The position numbers and the translations under genes are program-made. A stretch of 10,737 nucleotides of DNA, taken from the NCBI GenBank assembly GCA_031262845.1, contig JAISGZ010000044.1:1-10737 (forward strand), written 5' to 3'. The notes beneath the pieces are model-generated. The model worked only from the letters and a program-made list of their open reading frames with translations. It made no database searches and was not told where the DNA came from. The DNA comes from Propionibacteriaceae bacterium (GTDB taxonomy: Bacteria > Actinomycetota > Actinomycetes > Propionibacteriales > Propionibacteriaceae). Positions 1-7,062 of this stretch are shown piece after piece (position 1 is the stretch's first letter; the number at the start of each line of letters is the position of its first letter).

Positions 1-1240
1 CAACCGGTCGGCCAACCTGGAAGGCCAGGGCGACAACGCCCCGCTCATGCCACCCCCGCTGCCCGTGGTCGATCTGACCGATCCCGCTGTGGCGACCCCC
101 CAACCGGCGGTTGAAGCGACCCTGGCGGCCGACGACCGGGAGAAAGCGCAACTGACAAGTGAGCGCTGGGCGCCCTTGCCACCGATGAGTCCGGGCGAAC
201 CGTCGGACGCTACCGCCCCACCGGTAGCCGTCCCCGTGACTGTGTCGACAACCGACACCCCGGGCGATCCGGCGCACGCTTCGGCAACCAGTCCGGGTGA
301 TGCCGTGCCGGTCCGGGTGCCCCCGAAACCACCGGCCGTAGCTCCCATCATTCGTCCGGCTGACACGCCAACCCCGGTGGCCTCACCAGCCGCCAGCAAC
401 AGCCCGGCGGAAGTGCCGGCCGCAGCCGCTCCCGAAGCGGTGGCCACGCCGGAAGCGCCCGCTGCGGCAGCCCCCACCACCACGACCATCACGTCGCCCA
501 GCGCCACCGGAGCTGATGCTCCCACCCAGGTCATGGACATGCCGGTGAACGGTGACGCGGCGGCGACCGACCCCGGTCAAACGACCAGCGCGTCGGTTGC
601 AACCCCAGCGCCAGCGGCCGCTGACCAAAGTGGCGTGATCGCGCCCAGCCCGTCGCCGGACGCAGACCAGGCGACCGAGGAACAGAATCAGGCCACCGCC
701 CGGATGGCCCGGTCCAAGGCCCTGGGTGAGGTCAAGCCGATGCCCGATGTGGTCGCGGCGCCGGTCCGTTTCCTACCGCCGACGACGTATAACAAGTTCC
801 CCAGCCTGGTCATGATCATCCTGCGGGCGCTGGTCATCGTCTTGTTGGTCGATCGGGTGTGGCTCGATTTGCGCTCGCTCAGCGACACCATCACGTTGTG
901 GGAGAACACGGTTTTGCCACAGGCCTACGCCGAGTACGCCGCCTACGCCCAGATCGGCTTGGAGATGGTCATCGCCATCTTGCTGTTGTTTGGTTTGGGC
1001 ACCCGGGTGGCCGGCGCCTTGCTTATCGTGATCAACGCCGCCTGGCTCATGTTCCTCCTCTGGGGCGTCGGTTCGCCCTGGTCAGCGGCCGGTTCCGGGG
1101 TGGCTTTCGCGGGTGAGCTGCAAGTCTTGTGGATCGCTGTCGGGTTCGTCTTCCTCGGCCTCGGTGGTGGTGGTTGGCTGTCGCTCGACGCCTACTTCCA
1201 CCGCGCCCGGATCGAACGAAAGAACGAGAAGGCGTCCTAA
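1..1240 (+). CDS. DoxX-like membrane protein with long Pro/Ala-rich N-terminal extension (5' partial)
   Basis: The reading frame is open from base 2 with no stop. The first in-frame ATG (47) has no ribosome binding site, so the true start probably lies before the window. Counting from that ATG, residues 1-240 are low-complexity Pro/Ala/Thr/Val, predicted disordered and probably cytoplasmic. Residues about 243-397 form four hydrophobic segments (roughly 252-269, 301-318, 321-341, 357-375), and the second ends in GLGTRVAGALL, typical of the DoxX family of small four-helix membrane proteins. The C-terminus is basic (RARIERKNEKAS). DoxX-family proteins have varied, often unproven roles, including quinone- or thiosulfate-linked redox and membrane maintenance, so no reaction is assigned. 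The extension is odd, because DoxX proteins are usually only about 130-170 residues. The membrane-domain call is fairly safe; the family assignment rests on pattern only. Confidence 0.75.
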   Translation, partial: NRSANLEGQGDNAPLMPPPLPVVDLTDPAVATPQPAVEATLAADDREKAQLTSERWAPLPPMSPGEPSDATAPPVAVPVTVSTTDTPGDPAHASATSPGDAVPVRVPPKPPAVAPIIRPADTPTPVASPAASNSPAEVPAAAAPEAVATPEAPAAAAPTTTTITSPSATGADAPTQVMDMPVNGDAAATDPGQTTSASVATPAPAAADQSGVIAPSPSPDADQATEEQNQATARMARSKALGEVKPMPDVVAAPVRFLPPTTYNKFPSLVMIILRALVIVLLVDRVWLDLRSLSDTITLWENTVLPQAYAEYAAYAQIGLEMVIAILLLFGLGTRVAGALLIVINAAWLMFLLWGVGSPWSAAGSGVAFAGELQVLWIAVGFVFLGLGGGGWLSLDAYFHRARIERKNEKAS

Positions 1241-1478
1241 CGATTTGAGCCGACTCCAGCCAAGCCCGATGAGAGACGGGTGACTGGGTCGGTGGAGGGG
1301 GCAGCCGACCGACCGTGCTCTGGCATGTGGCAGCTGTCTCATCGGCGGTGGGCGAACTGGTCAGGCGGAAACCGCATGGGCCTCGCTTCGGCGGTCATGT
1401 CCTCAGGTGATGTCCGCTGCTGTGGCGGCGCGCGATCAAGTCTGGCGGACCACGTAACTCCAGGTCGGCTATCGTGCG

Positions 1479-2186
1479 GTGGTGACTTCCGCTGACCCAG
1501 CCGATCCCGCGAACACCGCTGACTCCGAGGCTGACCCGACACATCCGCCGGACGACCCGACGACACCACTTCACGACCCAACGGCCGTAACAGTCGGCGT
1601 CGGCCCACACCCACGACCGTGGCCCGACGACCCCCGGCTCGACCCGGAACTGTTGGCGGCCGGTGACCGGCGGAATGTGCTCGACCAATACCGCTATTGG
1701 ACGGTCGAGGCGATCGTGGCCGACCTCGACCGCCAGCGGCAACCACTTCAGGTGGCGATCCAAAATTGGGAACACGATTTCAACATCGGCTCGATCGTCC
1801 GGACCGCCAACGCTTTTAACGTCCAGGCGCTTCACATCCTCGGCCGGCGGCGCTGGAATCGGCGCGGCGCCATGGTGACCGACCGCTATCTCCACGTCTA
1901 CCACCAGCCGTCGGTGGCGGCCCTGGTCGAGTCCCTCGGCGAGACCCAGCTGATCGGCGTCGACAACGTGCCCGGTTCGGTGGCGCTGGAGACGACCCGG
2001 CTGCCGGCCAACTGCTGTCTGCTGTTCGGTTCCGAGGGGCCGGGCTTGACCGAGGAGGCGCTGGCGGCTTGTAGCCAGGTGGTGGCGATCACCCAGTACG
2101 GTTCGACCCGGTCGTTGAACGCCGGGGCCGCCGCCGCCATCACGATGTATCACTGGACGCTGAGCCAGCGTGGGGTGTTCGGCTGA
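1479..2186 (+). CDS. TrmH/SpoU-family RNA 2'-O-methyltransferase
   Basis: This predicted SAM-dependent SPOUT methyltransferase would methylate the ribose 2'-OH of tRNA or rRNA in the cytoplasm; the target nucleotide cannot be read from sequence. All three SPOUT motifs are present. Motif 1 is FNIGSIVRTANAF (about 101-113), with the conserved Asn and Arg. Motif 2 is LLFGSEGPGLTEE (181-193). Motif 3 is QYGSTRSLNAGAAAAI (206-221), which forms the trefoil-knot SAM site. The segment GPHPRPWPDDPRLDPELL and the RRRWNRRGAMVTDRYLHV stretch are characteristic of the actinobacterial group of this family. The first 38 residues are Asp/Pro/Thr-rich and not conserved. No ATG or GTG lies between this leader and the conserved part, so GTG 1479 or the adjacent GTG 1482 is taken as start, although the ribosome binding site is weak. 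At 235 residues the length is normal. Confidence 0.9.
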   Translation: MVTSADPADPANTADSEADPTHPPDDPTTPLHDPTAVTVGVGPHPRPWPDDPRLDPELLAAGDRRNVLDQYRYWTVEAIVADLDRQRQPLQVAIQNWEHDFNIGSIVRTANAFNVQALHILGRRRWNRRGAMVTDRYLHVYHQPSVAALVESLGETQLIGVDNVPGSVALETTRLPANCCLLFGSEGPGLTEEALAACSQVVAITQYGSTRSLNAGAAAAITMYHWTLSQRGVFG

Positions 2187-2430
2187 GCTGCTGGGTCGTT
2201 TCCCTCCTGAAGCTGGTTCCGGATGTGTCCGCCCGATCACCGCGGCGGAATCGTTCACGGGCATCAGCTGTCGACCACTCGTCCGGTTCACAGCCTTGGA
2301 CTGGTCGCGGTCCGACAGATATGGCGCAGTTAGACAGAGCACTGGGCGCTGTGATGCCCAAAACTTGGACGCCGTCGCACCACCTCGTGGGCGAGTCCTT
2401 GTCCCTAGCCCAGCGCTGAGGCGGCCGACT

Positions 2431-3018
2431 ATGATGGCCAGCGTGACTGAATTGAGCCCGACGCGACCGGCTTTGCCGCCGCTGCCGGTTCGTCCCGAGG
2501 GTGAATTTCAGGTCGCCTATAACCCCGTCTCAGCCGCTCAGCGAGTCGCCCATTACACCGGTCTGGTCAGTAGTCGGCTGCTCTGGCTCGGTGTCGCGGT
2601 TGTCATCTGCGTCGTCTTTTGGCTGGTCAACGGCAGTTCGCTGGGCCGTGTTGGAACCCTGGCCTTGTTCGGTGCCGGTCTTGGCTACTCGATTATCTGG
2701 CTGGTGATGGCTCTGATTGGCCTGTTCCGGGCCCGCCGGGTCCTGGCCTCGTTCGTGCCCGGCGTGGCCGTCAGGATCAACCGCTGGGGAGTCGATATTC
2801 ACGGCGCTGCCTTGCCCTGGTCCGACATCACGGCCGTCAGCGCCCGGCAACGACGTTTGTCGGCGTACGGCCCCGATCTGGCGGTCGAAAGCCGCCAAGG
2901 CCAGCGCCGCAGCGTGCCCTGGCTGTTCCTTGACACCTTGCCCGGTAGCGTTGACGCGGCCATTCAGGCTTATACGAACGGCACTCAACGGCTCGATATT
3001 TCCCGACTTGACCATTAA
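2431..3018 (+). CDS. small two-helix membrane protein with possible PH-like C-terminal domain
   Basis: I do not recognise this 195-residue protein by name. Residues 1-30 are Pro-rich. Two hydrophobic segments follow at about 49-67 and 77-99, forming a hairpin that should put both ends in the cytoplasm. After a basic boundary (FRARRV) come about 80 soluble residues with alternating beta-like pattern (VAVRINRWGVDIHGAALPW, then SDITAV). Two TM helices followed by such a segment are reminiscent of bacterial PH-like/YcxB-type membrane proteins, but this is shape only. ATG 2431 was chosen because the protein gains its hydrophilic N-terminus there and the longer in-frame extension upstream reads as noncoding. 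A GTG at 2443 is an alternative. The gene ends 23 nt before fba with no terminator between, so the two are probably co-transcribed. Confidence 0.7.
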   Translation: MMASVTELSPTRPALPPLPVRPEGEFQVAYNPVSAAQRVAHYTGLVSSRLLWLGVAVVICVVFWLVNGSSLGRVGTLALFGAGLGYSIIWLVMALIGLFRARRVLASFVPGVAVRINRWGVDIHGAALPWSDITAVSARQRRLSAYGPDLAVESRQGQRRSVPWLFLDTLPGSVDAAIQAYTNGTQRLDISRLDH

Positions 3019-3031
3019 TTCCCGACCGATC

Positions 3032-3036
3032 AGGAG
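3032..3036 (+). promoter_or_regulatory. ribosome binding site of fba
   Basis: AGGAG lies 5 nt before the ATG at 3042. It is the clearest Shine-Dalgarno in the left half of the window and fixes the fba start. Confidence 0.85.
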
Positions 3037-3041
3037 AAAAT

Positions 3042-4061
3042 ATGCCTATTGCATCCCCCGAGATCTACGCTGAGATGATTCAGCGGGCCAAAGCCGGCTC
3101 GTACGCTTATCCAGCGATCAATGTGACGAGTTCACAAACCGTCAACGCGGCTTTGGCGGGATTCGCCGAAGCTGGCTCCGACGGCATTCTGCAAATTTCC
3201 ACGGGTGGCGCCGAGTACGCCTCCGGGCCGACGATCAAACACATGGTGTCCGGCGCCGTGGCGTTGGCCGAGTTCGCGACCGTGGTGGCGCAGAAATACC
3301 CCGTCAACATCGCTTTGCACACCGATCACTGCCCGAAGGACAAGCTTGATGGCTACGTTCGGCCGCTGATCGCGATTTCCCAGGAGCGGGTCGATAAGGG
3401 CCTGCCGCCACTGTTCCAGTCACATATGTGGGACGGCTCGGCGATTCCCCGGACCGAAAACCTCCAGATCGCCCAAGAGCTGCTGGGCCTGGCCCAGAAG
3501 GCCCACCAAATCCTCGAGATTGAGGTCGGTGTCGTCGGTGGCGAGGAAGACGGCGTCGAGAACGCTATCAACGACAAGCTCTACTCGAACGTCGAAGACG
3601 GTTTGGCTACGGCCGAAGCCCTCGGTTTGGGTGAAAACGGGATGTACATCACGGCCCTGACCTTCGGCAACGTCCATGGTGTTTACAAACCGGGTGCGGT
3701 CAAGCTGCGGCCCGAAATCCTGCAGGAAATCCAACTCGCCGTTGGTAAGAAATACGGTGTTGACAAGCCGTTCTCGCTGGTCTTCCACGGTGGTTCGGGC
3801 TCCAGCGCCCAAGAAATCTCCGATGCCGTCGATTACGGCGTCATCAAGATGAACGTCGATACCGACACCCAGTACGCCTTCACGCGGCCGGCCGCCGGGT
3901 TCATGTTCGAGAACTACAGCGGCGTCCTCAAGGTTGACGGCGATGTCGGCAACAAGAAGAAGTACGACCCCCGCGTCTGGGGCAAAGCGGCCGAGGCCGG
4001 GATGGCGCAGCGCATCGTCGAGGCGGCTCAGCAACTGCGGTCAGCTGGGAAACACTTCTAA
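3042..4061 (+). CDS. fba: class II fructose-bisphosphate aldolase
   Basis: This zinc enzyme reversibly cleaves fructose 1,6-bisphosphate to dihydroxyacetone phosphate and glyceraldehyde 3-phosphate in glycolysis and gluconeogenesis, in the cytoplasm. At 339 residues it has the length of the class IIA (E. coli FbaA-like) group. The signature HTDHCPK at 93-99 supplies the catalytic Asp95 and zinc ligand His96. The acidic segment EVGVVGGEEDG contributes a conserved Glu. FGNVHGVYKPG carries a second zinc-ligand His and a phosphate-binding region. LVFHGGSGSS carries the third zinc-ligand His and the glycine loop that binds substrate phosphate, and KMNVDTDTQYAFTRP is the usual continuation. No key residue is missing. 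It follows the small membrane-protein gene by 23 nt and is closed by a strong hairpin, so it is probably the last gene of its transcript. Confidence 0.97.
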   Translation: MPIASPEIYAEMIQRAKAGSYAYPAINVTSSQTVNAALAGFAEAGSDGILQISTGGAEYASGPTIKHMVSGAVALAEFATVVAQKYPVNIALHTDHCPKDKLDGYVRPLIAISQERVDKGLPPLFQSHMWDGSAIPRTENLQIAQELLGLAQKAHQILEIEVGVVGGEEDGVENAINDKLYSNVEDGLATAEALGLGENGMYITALTFGNVHGVYKPGAVKLRPEILQEIQLAVGKKYGVDKPFSLVFHGGSGSSAQEISDAVDYGVIKMNVDTDTQYAFTRPAAGFMFENYSGVLKVDGDVGNKKKYDPRVWGKAAEAGMAQRIVEAAQQLRSAGKHF

Positions 4062-4102
4062 GTTTTCAGACTGGTCGGTCAGCCCGGCCAGCTTGAGACA
4101 CG

Positions 4103-4142
4103 ACAGCGGCCCGCTCACCTGATGGGGTGAGCGGGCCGCTGT
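4103..4142. terminator. bidirectional hairpin between convergent fba and HdeD-like genes
   Basis: A perfect 17-bp inverted repeat (ACAGCGGCCCGCTCACC at 4103-4119, its complement at 4126-4142) encloses a 6-nt loop, TGATGG. It sits 41 nt after the fba stop and 22 nt beyond the stop of the convergent minus-strand gene, so it can serve both. It lacks a long T run on either side, as is common in high-GC actinobacteria. Confidence 0.85.
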
Positions 4143-4164
4143 GTGTTCTTCGGGTATTCGCTCC

Positions 4165-5091
4165 CTAGCTGGCGCTGGACGCGCTGCCGGCACTGATGAG
4201 TTTGTCCTGTGGCTGGCCGCTGGCCCAGTTGATGTTGGTGTCGGCGACGGGTGCCGTCGAGGACGTGGCGGCTGGCGAGCCCGTGGTGGGGGCGCCAGCG
4301 CCGGTCATCGTGGTGGCCGCGCCGGCCGCAGTTGTGGCTCCAGCGGCGGCCCCGGTCGTGGCAGTGGCCATGGGAGCGGTCGGAGCCGGCGTGCCGGCAT
4401 TCGCCGTGGACTGGTCCATGCCGTGACGAGGTTGCTCTTGAGCCTTCTGACTACTGGAAACCTGGTTCCGCAGAGACGCGCCGGCGACGATCAGGCTGAT
4501 ACCGGCGACGAAACCGTAGATGGCGGCGACCCAGATCAGAGCGAACAGCGTTGCCGCCGGGTTGAACCAGGTCAGGCCGATCATGACGACACCGAAGACG
4601 ATGTCGATGATGCCGAGGGCGATGCCCCAGCCGCCGTATTGCCGTTGGGCCAACAGGACGATGCCCCTCACGACCAGGCCGATGCCGAAGATCCAAAGCA
4701 ACAAGAGGCCACCGAAGAAGGCCGTCGACAACGGGAAAATCGCGACTAACAAGCCAACCACGACCGAGATGATGGCGGCTGCGAGGACCCAGCCCCAGTC
4801 GGTCACGCCGTCCTTGTGCATCCGCCAGGCTCGGGTGATTTCGACGATGCCGTCGACGATCAGCCAGATGCCGATGACCATGGCGATAACCGCCATCGCC
4901 ATTAGGGGAGCGAACAGTAGCGCCGCGCCGATGAGAATGGCCAAGACGCCGCGGATGATGGTCAGGGTGCCGAATTGACGTTGCAATTCGGGTGGGATTA
5001 AACCTTGGAAAGCGGCCCGGAATGAACCAACGACGCCGTCCGGGAACGAGTTGGCGGCACCCGCCGGAGCGGAAGATGAATCAGCAGCCAT
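4165..5091 (-). CDS. HdeD/DUF308-family six-helix membrane protein with low-complexity tail
   Basis: This 308-residue protein has a core matching the HdeD (DUF308) family, whose E. coli founder is linked to acid resistance at high cell density; a chemical activity is not established for the family. Six hydrophobic segments lie at about 43-61, 64-85, 101-119, 125-146, 156-174 and 181-204, arranged as the three two-helix units usual for HdeD, with repeated G-x-W-L-I-V-D-G-I-x-E-I and G-I-G-L-V-V-R-G-I type segments. Residues 205-308 are an Ala/Thr/Gly/Pro-rich tail that should be disordered and cytoplasmic; the usual family ends near the last helix. The ATG at 5091 has AAAGG about 9 nt upstream. 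It converges on fba across a shared hairpin and is divergent from the hipB-like gene. Confidence 0.85.
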   Translation of the reverse strand: MAADSSSAPAGAANSFPDGVVGSFRAAFQGLIPPELQRQFGTLTIIRGVLAILIGAALLFAPLMAMAVIAMVIGIWLIVDGIVEITRAWRMHKDGVTDWGWVLAAAIISVVVGLLVAIFPLSTAFFGGLLLLWIFGIGLVVRGIVLLAQRQYGGWGIALGIIDIVFGVVMIGLTWFNPAATLFALIWVAAIYGFVAGISLIVAGASLRNQVSSSQKAQEQPRHGMDQSTANAGTPAPTAPMATATTGAAAGATTAAGAATTMTGAGAPTTGSPAATSSTAPVADTNINWASGQPQDKLISAGSASSAS

Positions 5092-5444
5092 GGGAGGAGA
5101 CCTTTCTGTGCGAGTTGGTACGTCCAGCCGGTCGATGGTGTCCGAGCCGCGGTCTGCCTCAGTGGCAGTCCGGGCCTGAGCGATTTCGACTGACTAGTCG
5201 GAGCCAAGTGAATTATTCGATGAAGCAATAACACTAGCTCGGCCTCGCCTGGCCGCCTGAGGCAGGGTCGGTGACGGGGTCGGCAGGCGGTTGCGGACGG
5301 GGGTCGCCCGCAGTCAAGCCGGTAGGAGAAGCCGTGACTGACGCACTTCCCAACCCTCATTGAACTGAGGTGATACCGCACGTCTACGTAATAGTGAGAA
5401 ATTCAAAGTTTATACGTGATTCACGACTTATTCTCGGGAAGTTC
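5092..5444. other. 353-nt divergent intergenic region between HdeD-like and hipB-like genes
   Basis: This gap must hold the promoters of both flanking genes, which point away from each other. I see a short stem CGACT-GACT-AGTCG at 5187-5200, a second loose stem GCCTC/GAGGC near 5240-5265, and a change from GC-rich to AT-richer sequence at about 5385. No RNA gene or convincing coding frame was found, and no -35/-10 pair was clear enough to call. Confidence 0.5.
5415..5425. promoter_or_regulatory. possible HipB-type operator
   Basis: The palindrome CGTGA-T-TCACG lies 19 nt before the chosen start of the hipB-like gene, inside its AT-rich leader. HipB-like antitoxins usually repress their own operon through short inverted repeats in this position. 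Only 5 bp per arm match, so chance is a real possibility. Confidence 0.3.
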
Positions 5445-5840
5445 ATGAGTTACACTGAAGCTATGACGTGGAGCGATGACTTCGAGAATGGGGTCTGGAG
5501 TGTGCCCTTGGGCGGTGATCGGACGCAAGGCTGGCTGGCCAAGGATTTTGAGGTTGAACTGGGTGTGCAGGTGCGGCGGGTGCGGATTGAGGTGGGGTTG
5601 ACTCAGGCTGAGGTGGCTGATCGGGCGGGGGTCAGTGTGTCGACTGTTCATGGGTTGGAAACCGGTCGGGGGGCGACGGTGTCGACGTTGATTAAGGTTA
5701 TGCGGGCTTGTGGACAGACGGGGTGGTTGTTGGGTTTGGCGCCGGACCCAGCGTTTTCCCCGATCCGTTTGGCTGATTCGGGCCAGATCACGGAGCGGCA
5801 GCGTGTCCGTCGTTCGCGGAAAGTCGAGTCACGGTCATGA
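5445..5840 (+). CDS. HipB-type XRE helix-turn-helix antitoxin/regulator
   Basis: This 131-residue DNA-binding protein would have repressed its own operon and neutralised a HipA kinase toxin. The XRE domain spans about 38-96: VRRVRIEVGLTQAEVADRAG gives the first two helices, VSVSTVHGLETGRGATVSTL the recognition helix and following turn, then LIKVMRACG. The C-terminal stretch PDPAFSPIRL followed by a basic ERQRVRRSRK tail is typical of antitoxins encoded directly before hipA. ATG 5445 is preferred, with GGGAAG about 4 nt before it; ATG 5463 and the upstream GTG 5370 are alternatives. Its stop overlaps the ATG of the hipA remnant by 4 nt (ATGA), the usual coupling in this module. The gene itself appears intact. 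With the toxin core gone it is now an orphan that may still act as a repressor. Confidence 0.8.
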   Translation: MSYTEAMTWSDDFENGVWSVPLGGDRTQGWLAKDFEVELGVQVRRVRIEVGLTQAEVADRAGVSVSTVHGLETGRGATVSTLIKVMRACGQTGWLLGLAPDPAFSPIRLADSGQITERQRVRRSRKVESRS

Positions 5841-6045
5841 CTTACGATCCGGTGAAAACCGTCGCTGTTTTCTTGTGGGGGATCTTGAGCGTTTAGCCGA
5901 ACGATTCCAAATCCCAGGGGCGCGCCACATTCTGCGTCAGGTTGATGACGCAGTCGCCGCCTGGCCTGATTTCGCGGCCCAGGCCGCAGTGCCAGCAGCG
6001 GCGGCGACCCGGATCGCTGACGATCACCGACGGAGCGGCGGATAA
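5837..6045 (+). pseudogene. hipA toxin remnant with the catalytic core deleted
   Basis: The ATG at 5837 overlaps the hipB-like stop and opens as MTYDPVKTVAVFLWG, a typical start of the HipA N-terminal domain, then meets a TAG at 5894. From about 5878, in another frame (+2 relative to it), the sequence reads GDLERLAERFQIPGARHIL, then QVDDAVAAWPDFAAQA and an Ala-rich end up to TAA at 6043-6045. This matches the extreme C-terminus of HipA proteins, with the pattern A-E-R-F-x-I-P-x-A and V-x-D-A-V-x-x-W. HipA is a Ser/Thr kinase of about 400-440 residues that phosphorylates glutamyl-tRNA synthetase. Here roughly 350 or more codons, including every kinase motif, are absent, so the product cannot be a toxin. 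The simplest explanation is one internal deletion that joined both ends out of frame. Recognition is from pattern memory, not a search. Confidence 0.75.
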
Positions 6046-6384
6046 ATTTGTGTCACTAGGGGTGATGGTGTCTTTGAAGGGTGGCTTTTTTCGTTCGTAC
6101 GTCACCTGTTCTTCACAGTTTGACCATATGAGGGCGCTACAATTTAGGTAGGTTTTCTCACAACTTGGTAGCCGCGCTATGAGTTTCACCCACGATCGTC
6201 TGGGGCTCCTTTTTAAGGGGAGCCGGTCGAGTTGAATTAAGGCCTGGGTGGTCAAGCAGACTGTAGCTTTGGGGTAGTGACGTTGTTTTTTTGCCATCGT
6301 TTTTGTTGTCTATTGTATTGAAGAGCTTCAGCAACCTGTCACGTCACCGCGCGAAATAGATTTGCCGAAGGGCTCGGGAGAAAC
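6046..6384. other. 339-nt intergenic region before the first MerR gene
   Basis: It holds no convincing gene. Visible elements are a hairpin at 6204-6224 (GGCTCC/GGAGCC with three weaker inner pairs and a 3-nt loop) without a T run, a T-rich stretch at 6284-6307, and a candidate promoter just before the MerR gene. A GTGACG (6277-6282) / CGTCAC (6342-6347) pair brackets that promoter. The base composition is much lower in GC than the left part of the window. Confidence 0.5.
6291..6319 (+). promoter_or_regulatory. candidate sigma-70-type promoter of the first MerR gene
   Basis: TTGCCA (6291-6296) and TGTATT (6314-6319) are separated by 17 nt and lie 65 nt before the ATG. Each matches consensus at four or more positions, and the site is T-rich. 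No dyad is seen within the spacer. Confidence 0.4.
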
Positions 6385-6843
6385 ATGGAACTATCAATTG
6401 GCCAAATGGCTGAACTGACCGGTTTGACTCCACGTACGCTCCGCTTATGGGAGAAAGTTGGGATCCTTTTCAACGTACGTCGAGAGGACAACGGCTACCG
6501 GTTCTACACAGGTTGCGACCTCCGAGACATTGTGTTAGCAAAGCGATTGCAGGCCATGGGCTTTTCGCTCAAGGAAATGCGAGAGATCATGGATGACCTC
6601 AGGGGTGAGCTGGACTTTGATGAGTTGCGAATGCGCAACACAGATCGATTATGGGTGCTTCATGAAAGGCTGAAGCGAGAGATTGAAGAACGTGAAATTG
6701 GCAGAGAGATGATTTCTCATCACTTGGTTAACGATACGTTGTTGGACATCTCTGTAGAATCATCTGACCTCTTTCAAAGAACTCAGACTGTGTACCCAGA
6801 ATTCTACAATCTCATTCCCAGGGATTGGGTCGGCTCAGATTGA
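6385..6843 (+). CDS. MerR-family transcriptional regulator (first)
   Basis: This 152-residue cytoplasmic DNA-binding protein has a MerR winged helix-turn-helix at about 3-70: LSIGQMAELTGLTPRTLRLW is the HTH, NGYRFY the first wing, and AKRLQAMGFSLKEMREIM the second part with the usual G-F-S-L-K-E. Residues about 75-112 are charged and helical (LHERLKREIEEREIGREM), fitting the antiparallel dimerisation coil. The last 40 residues show no known effector domain and no Cys cluster, so it is not an obvious metal sensor. GGGAG lies 4 nt before the ATG. The gene is visibly lower in GC than the housekeeping genes (the stretch 6721-6780 is 40% GC) and uses TTA and AGG/AGA codons, which suggests horizontal acquisition. 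It precedes the second MerR gene on the same strand by 365 nt. The ligand and target are unknown. Confidence 0.9.
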   Translation: MELSIGQMAELTGLTPRTLRLWEKVGILFNVRREDNGYRFYTGCDLRDIVLAKRLQAMGFSLKEMREIMDDLRGELDFDELRMRNTDRLWVLHERLKREIEEREIGREMISHHLVNDTLLDISVESSDLFQRTQTVYPEFYNLIPRDWVGSD

Positions 6844-6986
6844 TTTGGTTGAATCTCTCTGAAAATGACAGATGGCCAAATATTCTCTCAAAACATGGCT
6901 CCCGCTACGCTATTAAATGGAGATTGCTTGACAGACAATTTGAAACTTTTGGCAACTCCTTTTCACTGCTGACCAGACGAATTACC

Positions 6987-7019
6987 CCTTGACCTTGTCC
7001 CGACGTCAAGGCCCACACT
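6987..7019 (+). promoter_or_regulatory. MerR-type dyad over a long-spacer promoter
   Basis: TTGACC (6989-6994) is followed after 19 nt by CACACT (7014-7019), a weak -10. The inverted repeat CCTTGAC (6987-6993) / GTCAAGG (7005-7011) and the nested CCTTG-N9-CAAGG (6993-7011) fall between the two boxes. A dyad within a 19-20 nt spacer is the arrangement used by MerR-family activators. The arms also resemble the CTTGAGT/ACTCAAG element of HspR, although the spacing differs by 2 nt. It lies between two MerR genes, so either product could be the binder. Confidence 0.45.
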
Positions 7020-7043
7020 AAATGTGGTCATCCGCTCAAGGCC
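7006..7043 (+). repeat. 8-bp direct repeat TCAAGGCC, 30-nt period
   Basis: TCAAGGCC occurs at 7006-7013 and again at 7036-7043, about three helical turns apart on the same face of DNA. The first copy overlaps the right arm of the dyad. It may be a second half-site for the same regulator. Confidence 0.4.
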
Positions 7044-7046
7044 TGA

Positions 7047-7062
7047 AAGGAGTGTGCTCCTT
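7047..7062 (+). other. small hairpin that masks an AAAGGAG Shine-Dalgarno
   Basis: AAGGAG (7047-7052) pairs perfectly with CTCCTT (7057-7062) around a TGTG loop. The left arm is a near-ideal ribosome binding sequence with TTG start codons 8 nt later, so the fold would hide it. Confidence 0.35.

Noticed and set aside
1287..1310. GGTCGG/CCGACC stem after the DoxX-like gene as a terminator
   Set aside because: Only 6 bp with a 12-nt loop and no T run; not distinguishable from chance in GC-rich DNA.
2318..2400. tRNA-like stretch (GCGCAGTTAGACAGAGC followed by TGGGC...GCCCA)
   Set aside because: It recalls a D-arm and an anticodon stem, but the loop is 8 nt, and there is no matching acceptor stem or proper T-arm, so no cloverleaf can be built.
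6050..6092. T run after GGGTGGC as an intrinsic terminator behind the hipA remnant
   Set aside because: No GCCACCC-type left arm is present to form the stem.
6120..6143. TTGACC and TACAAT as a promoter
   Set aside because: The spacer is only 12 nt, too short for a sigma-70-type promoter, and no gene begins soon after.
5893..6297. 134-codon open frame on the minus strand
   Set aside because: It has no ribosome binding site, lies antisense to the hipA remnant and reads as unstructured composition; probably chance.
6865..6972. 35-codon plus-strand frame ending in Cys after the first MerR gene
   Set aside because: There is no Shine-Dalgarno, and a frame of this length is expected by chance; no Gly-Gly leader or Cys/Ser/Thr-rich core.
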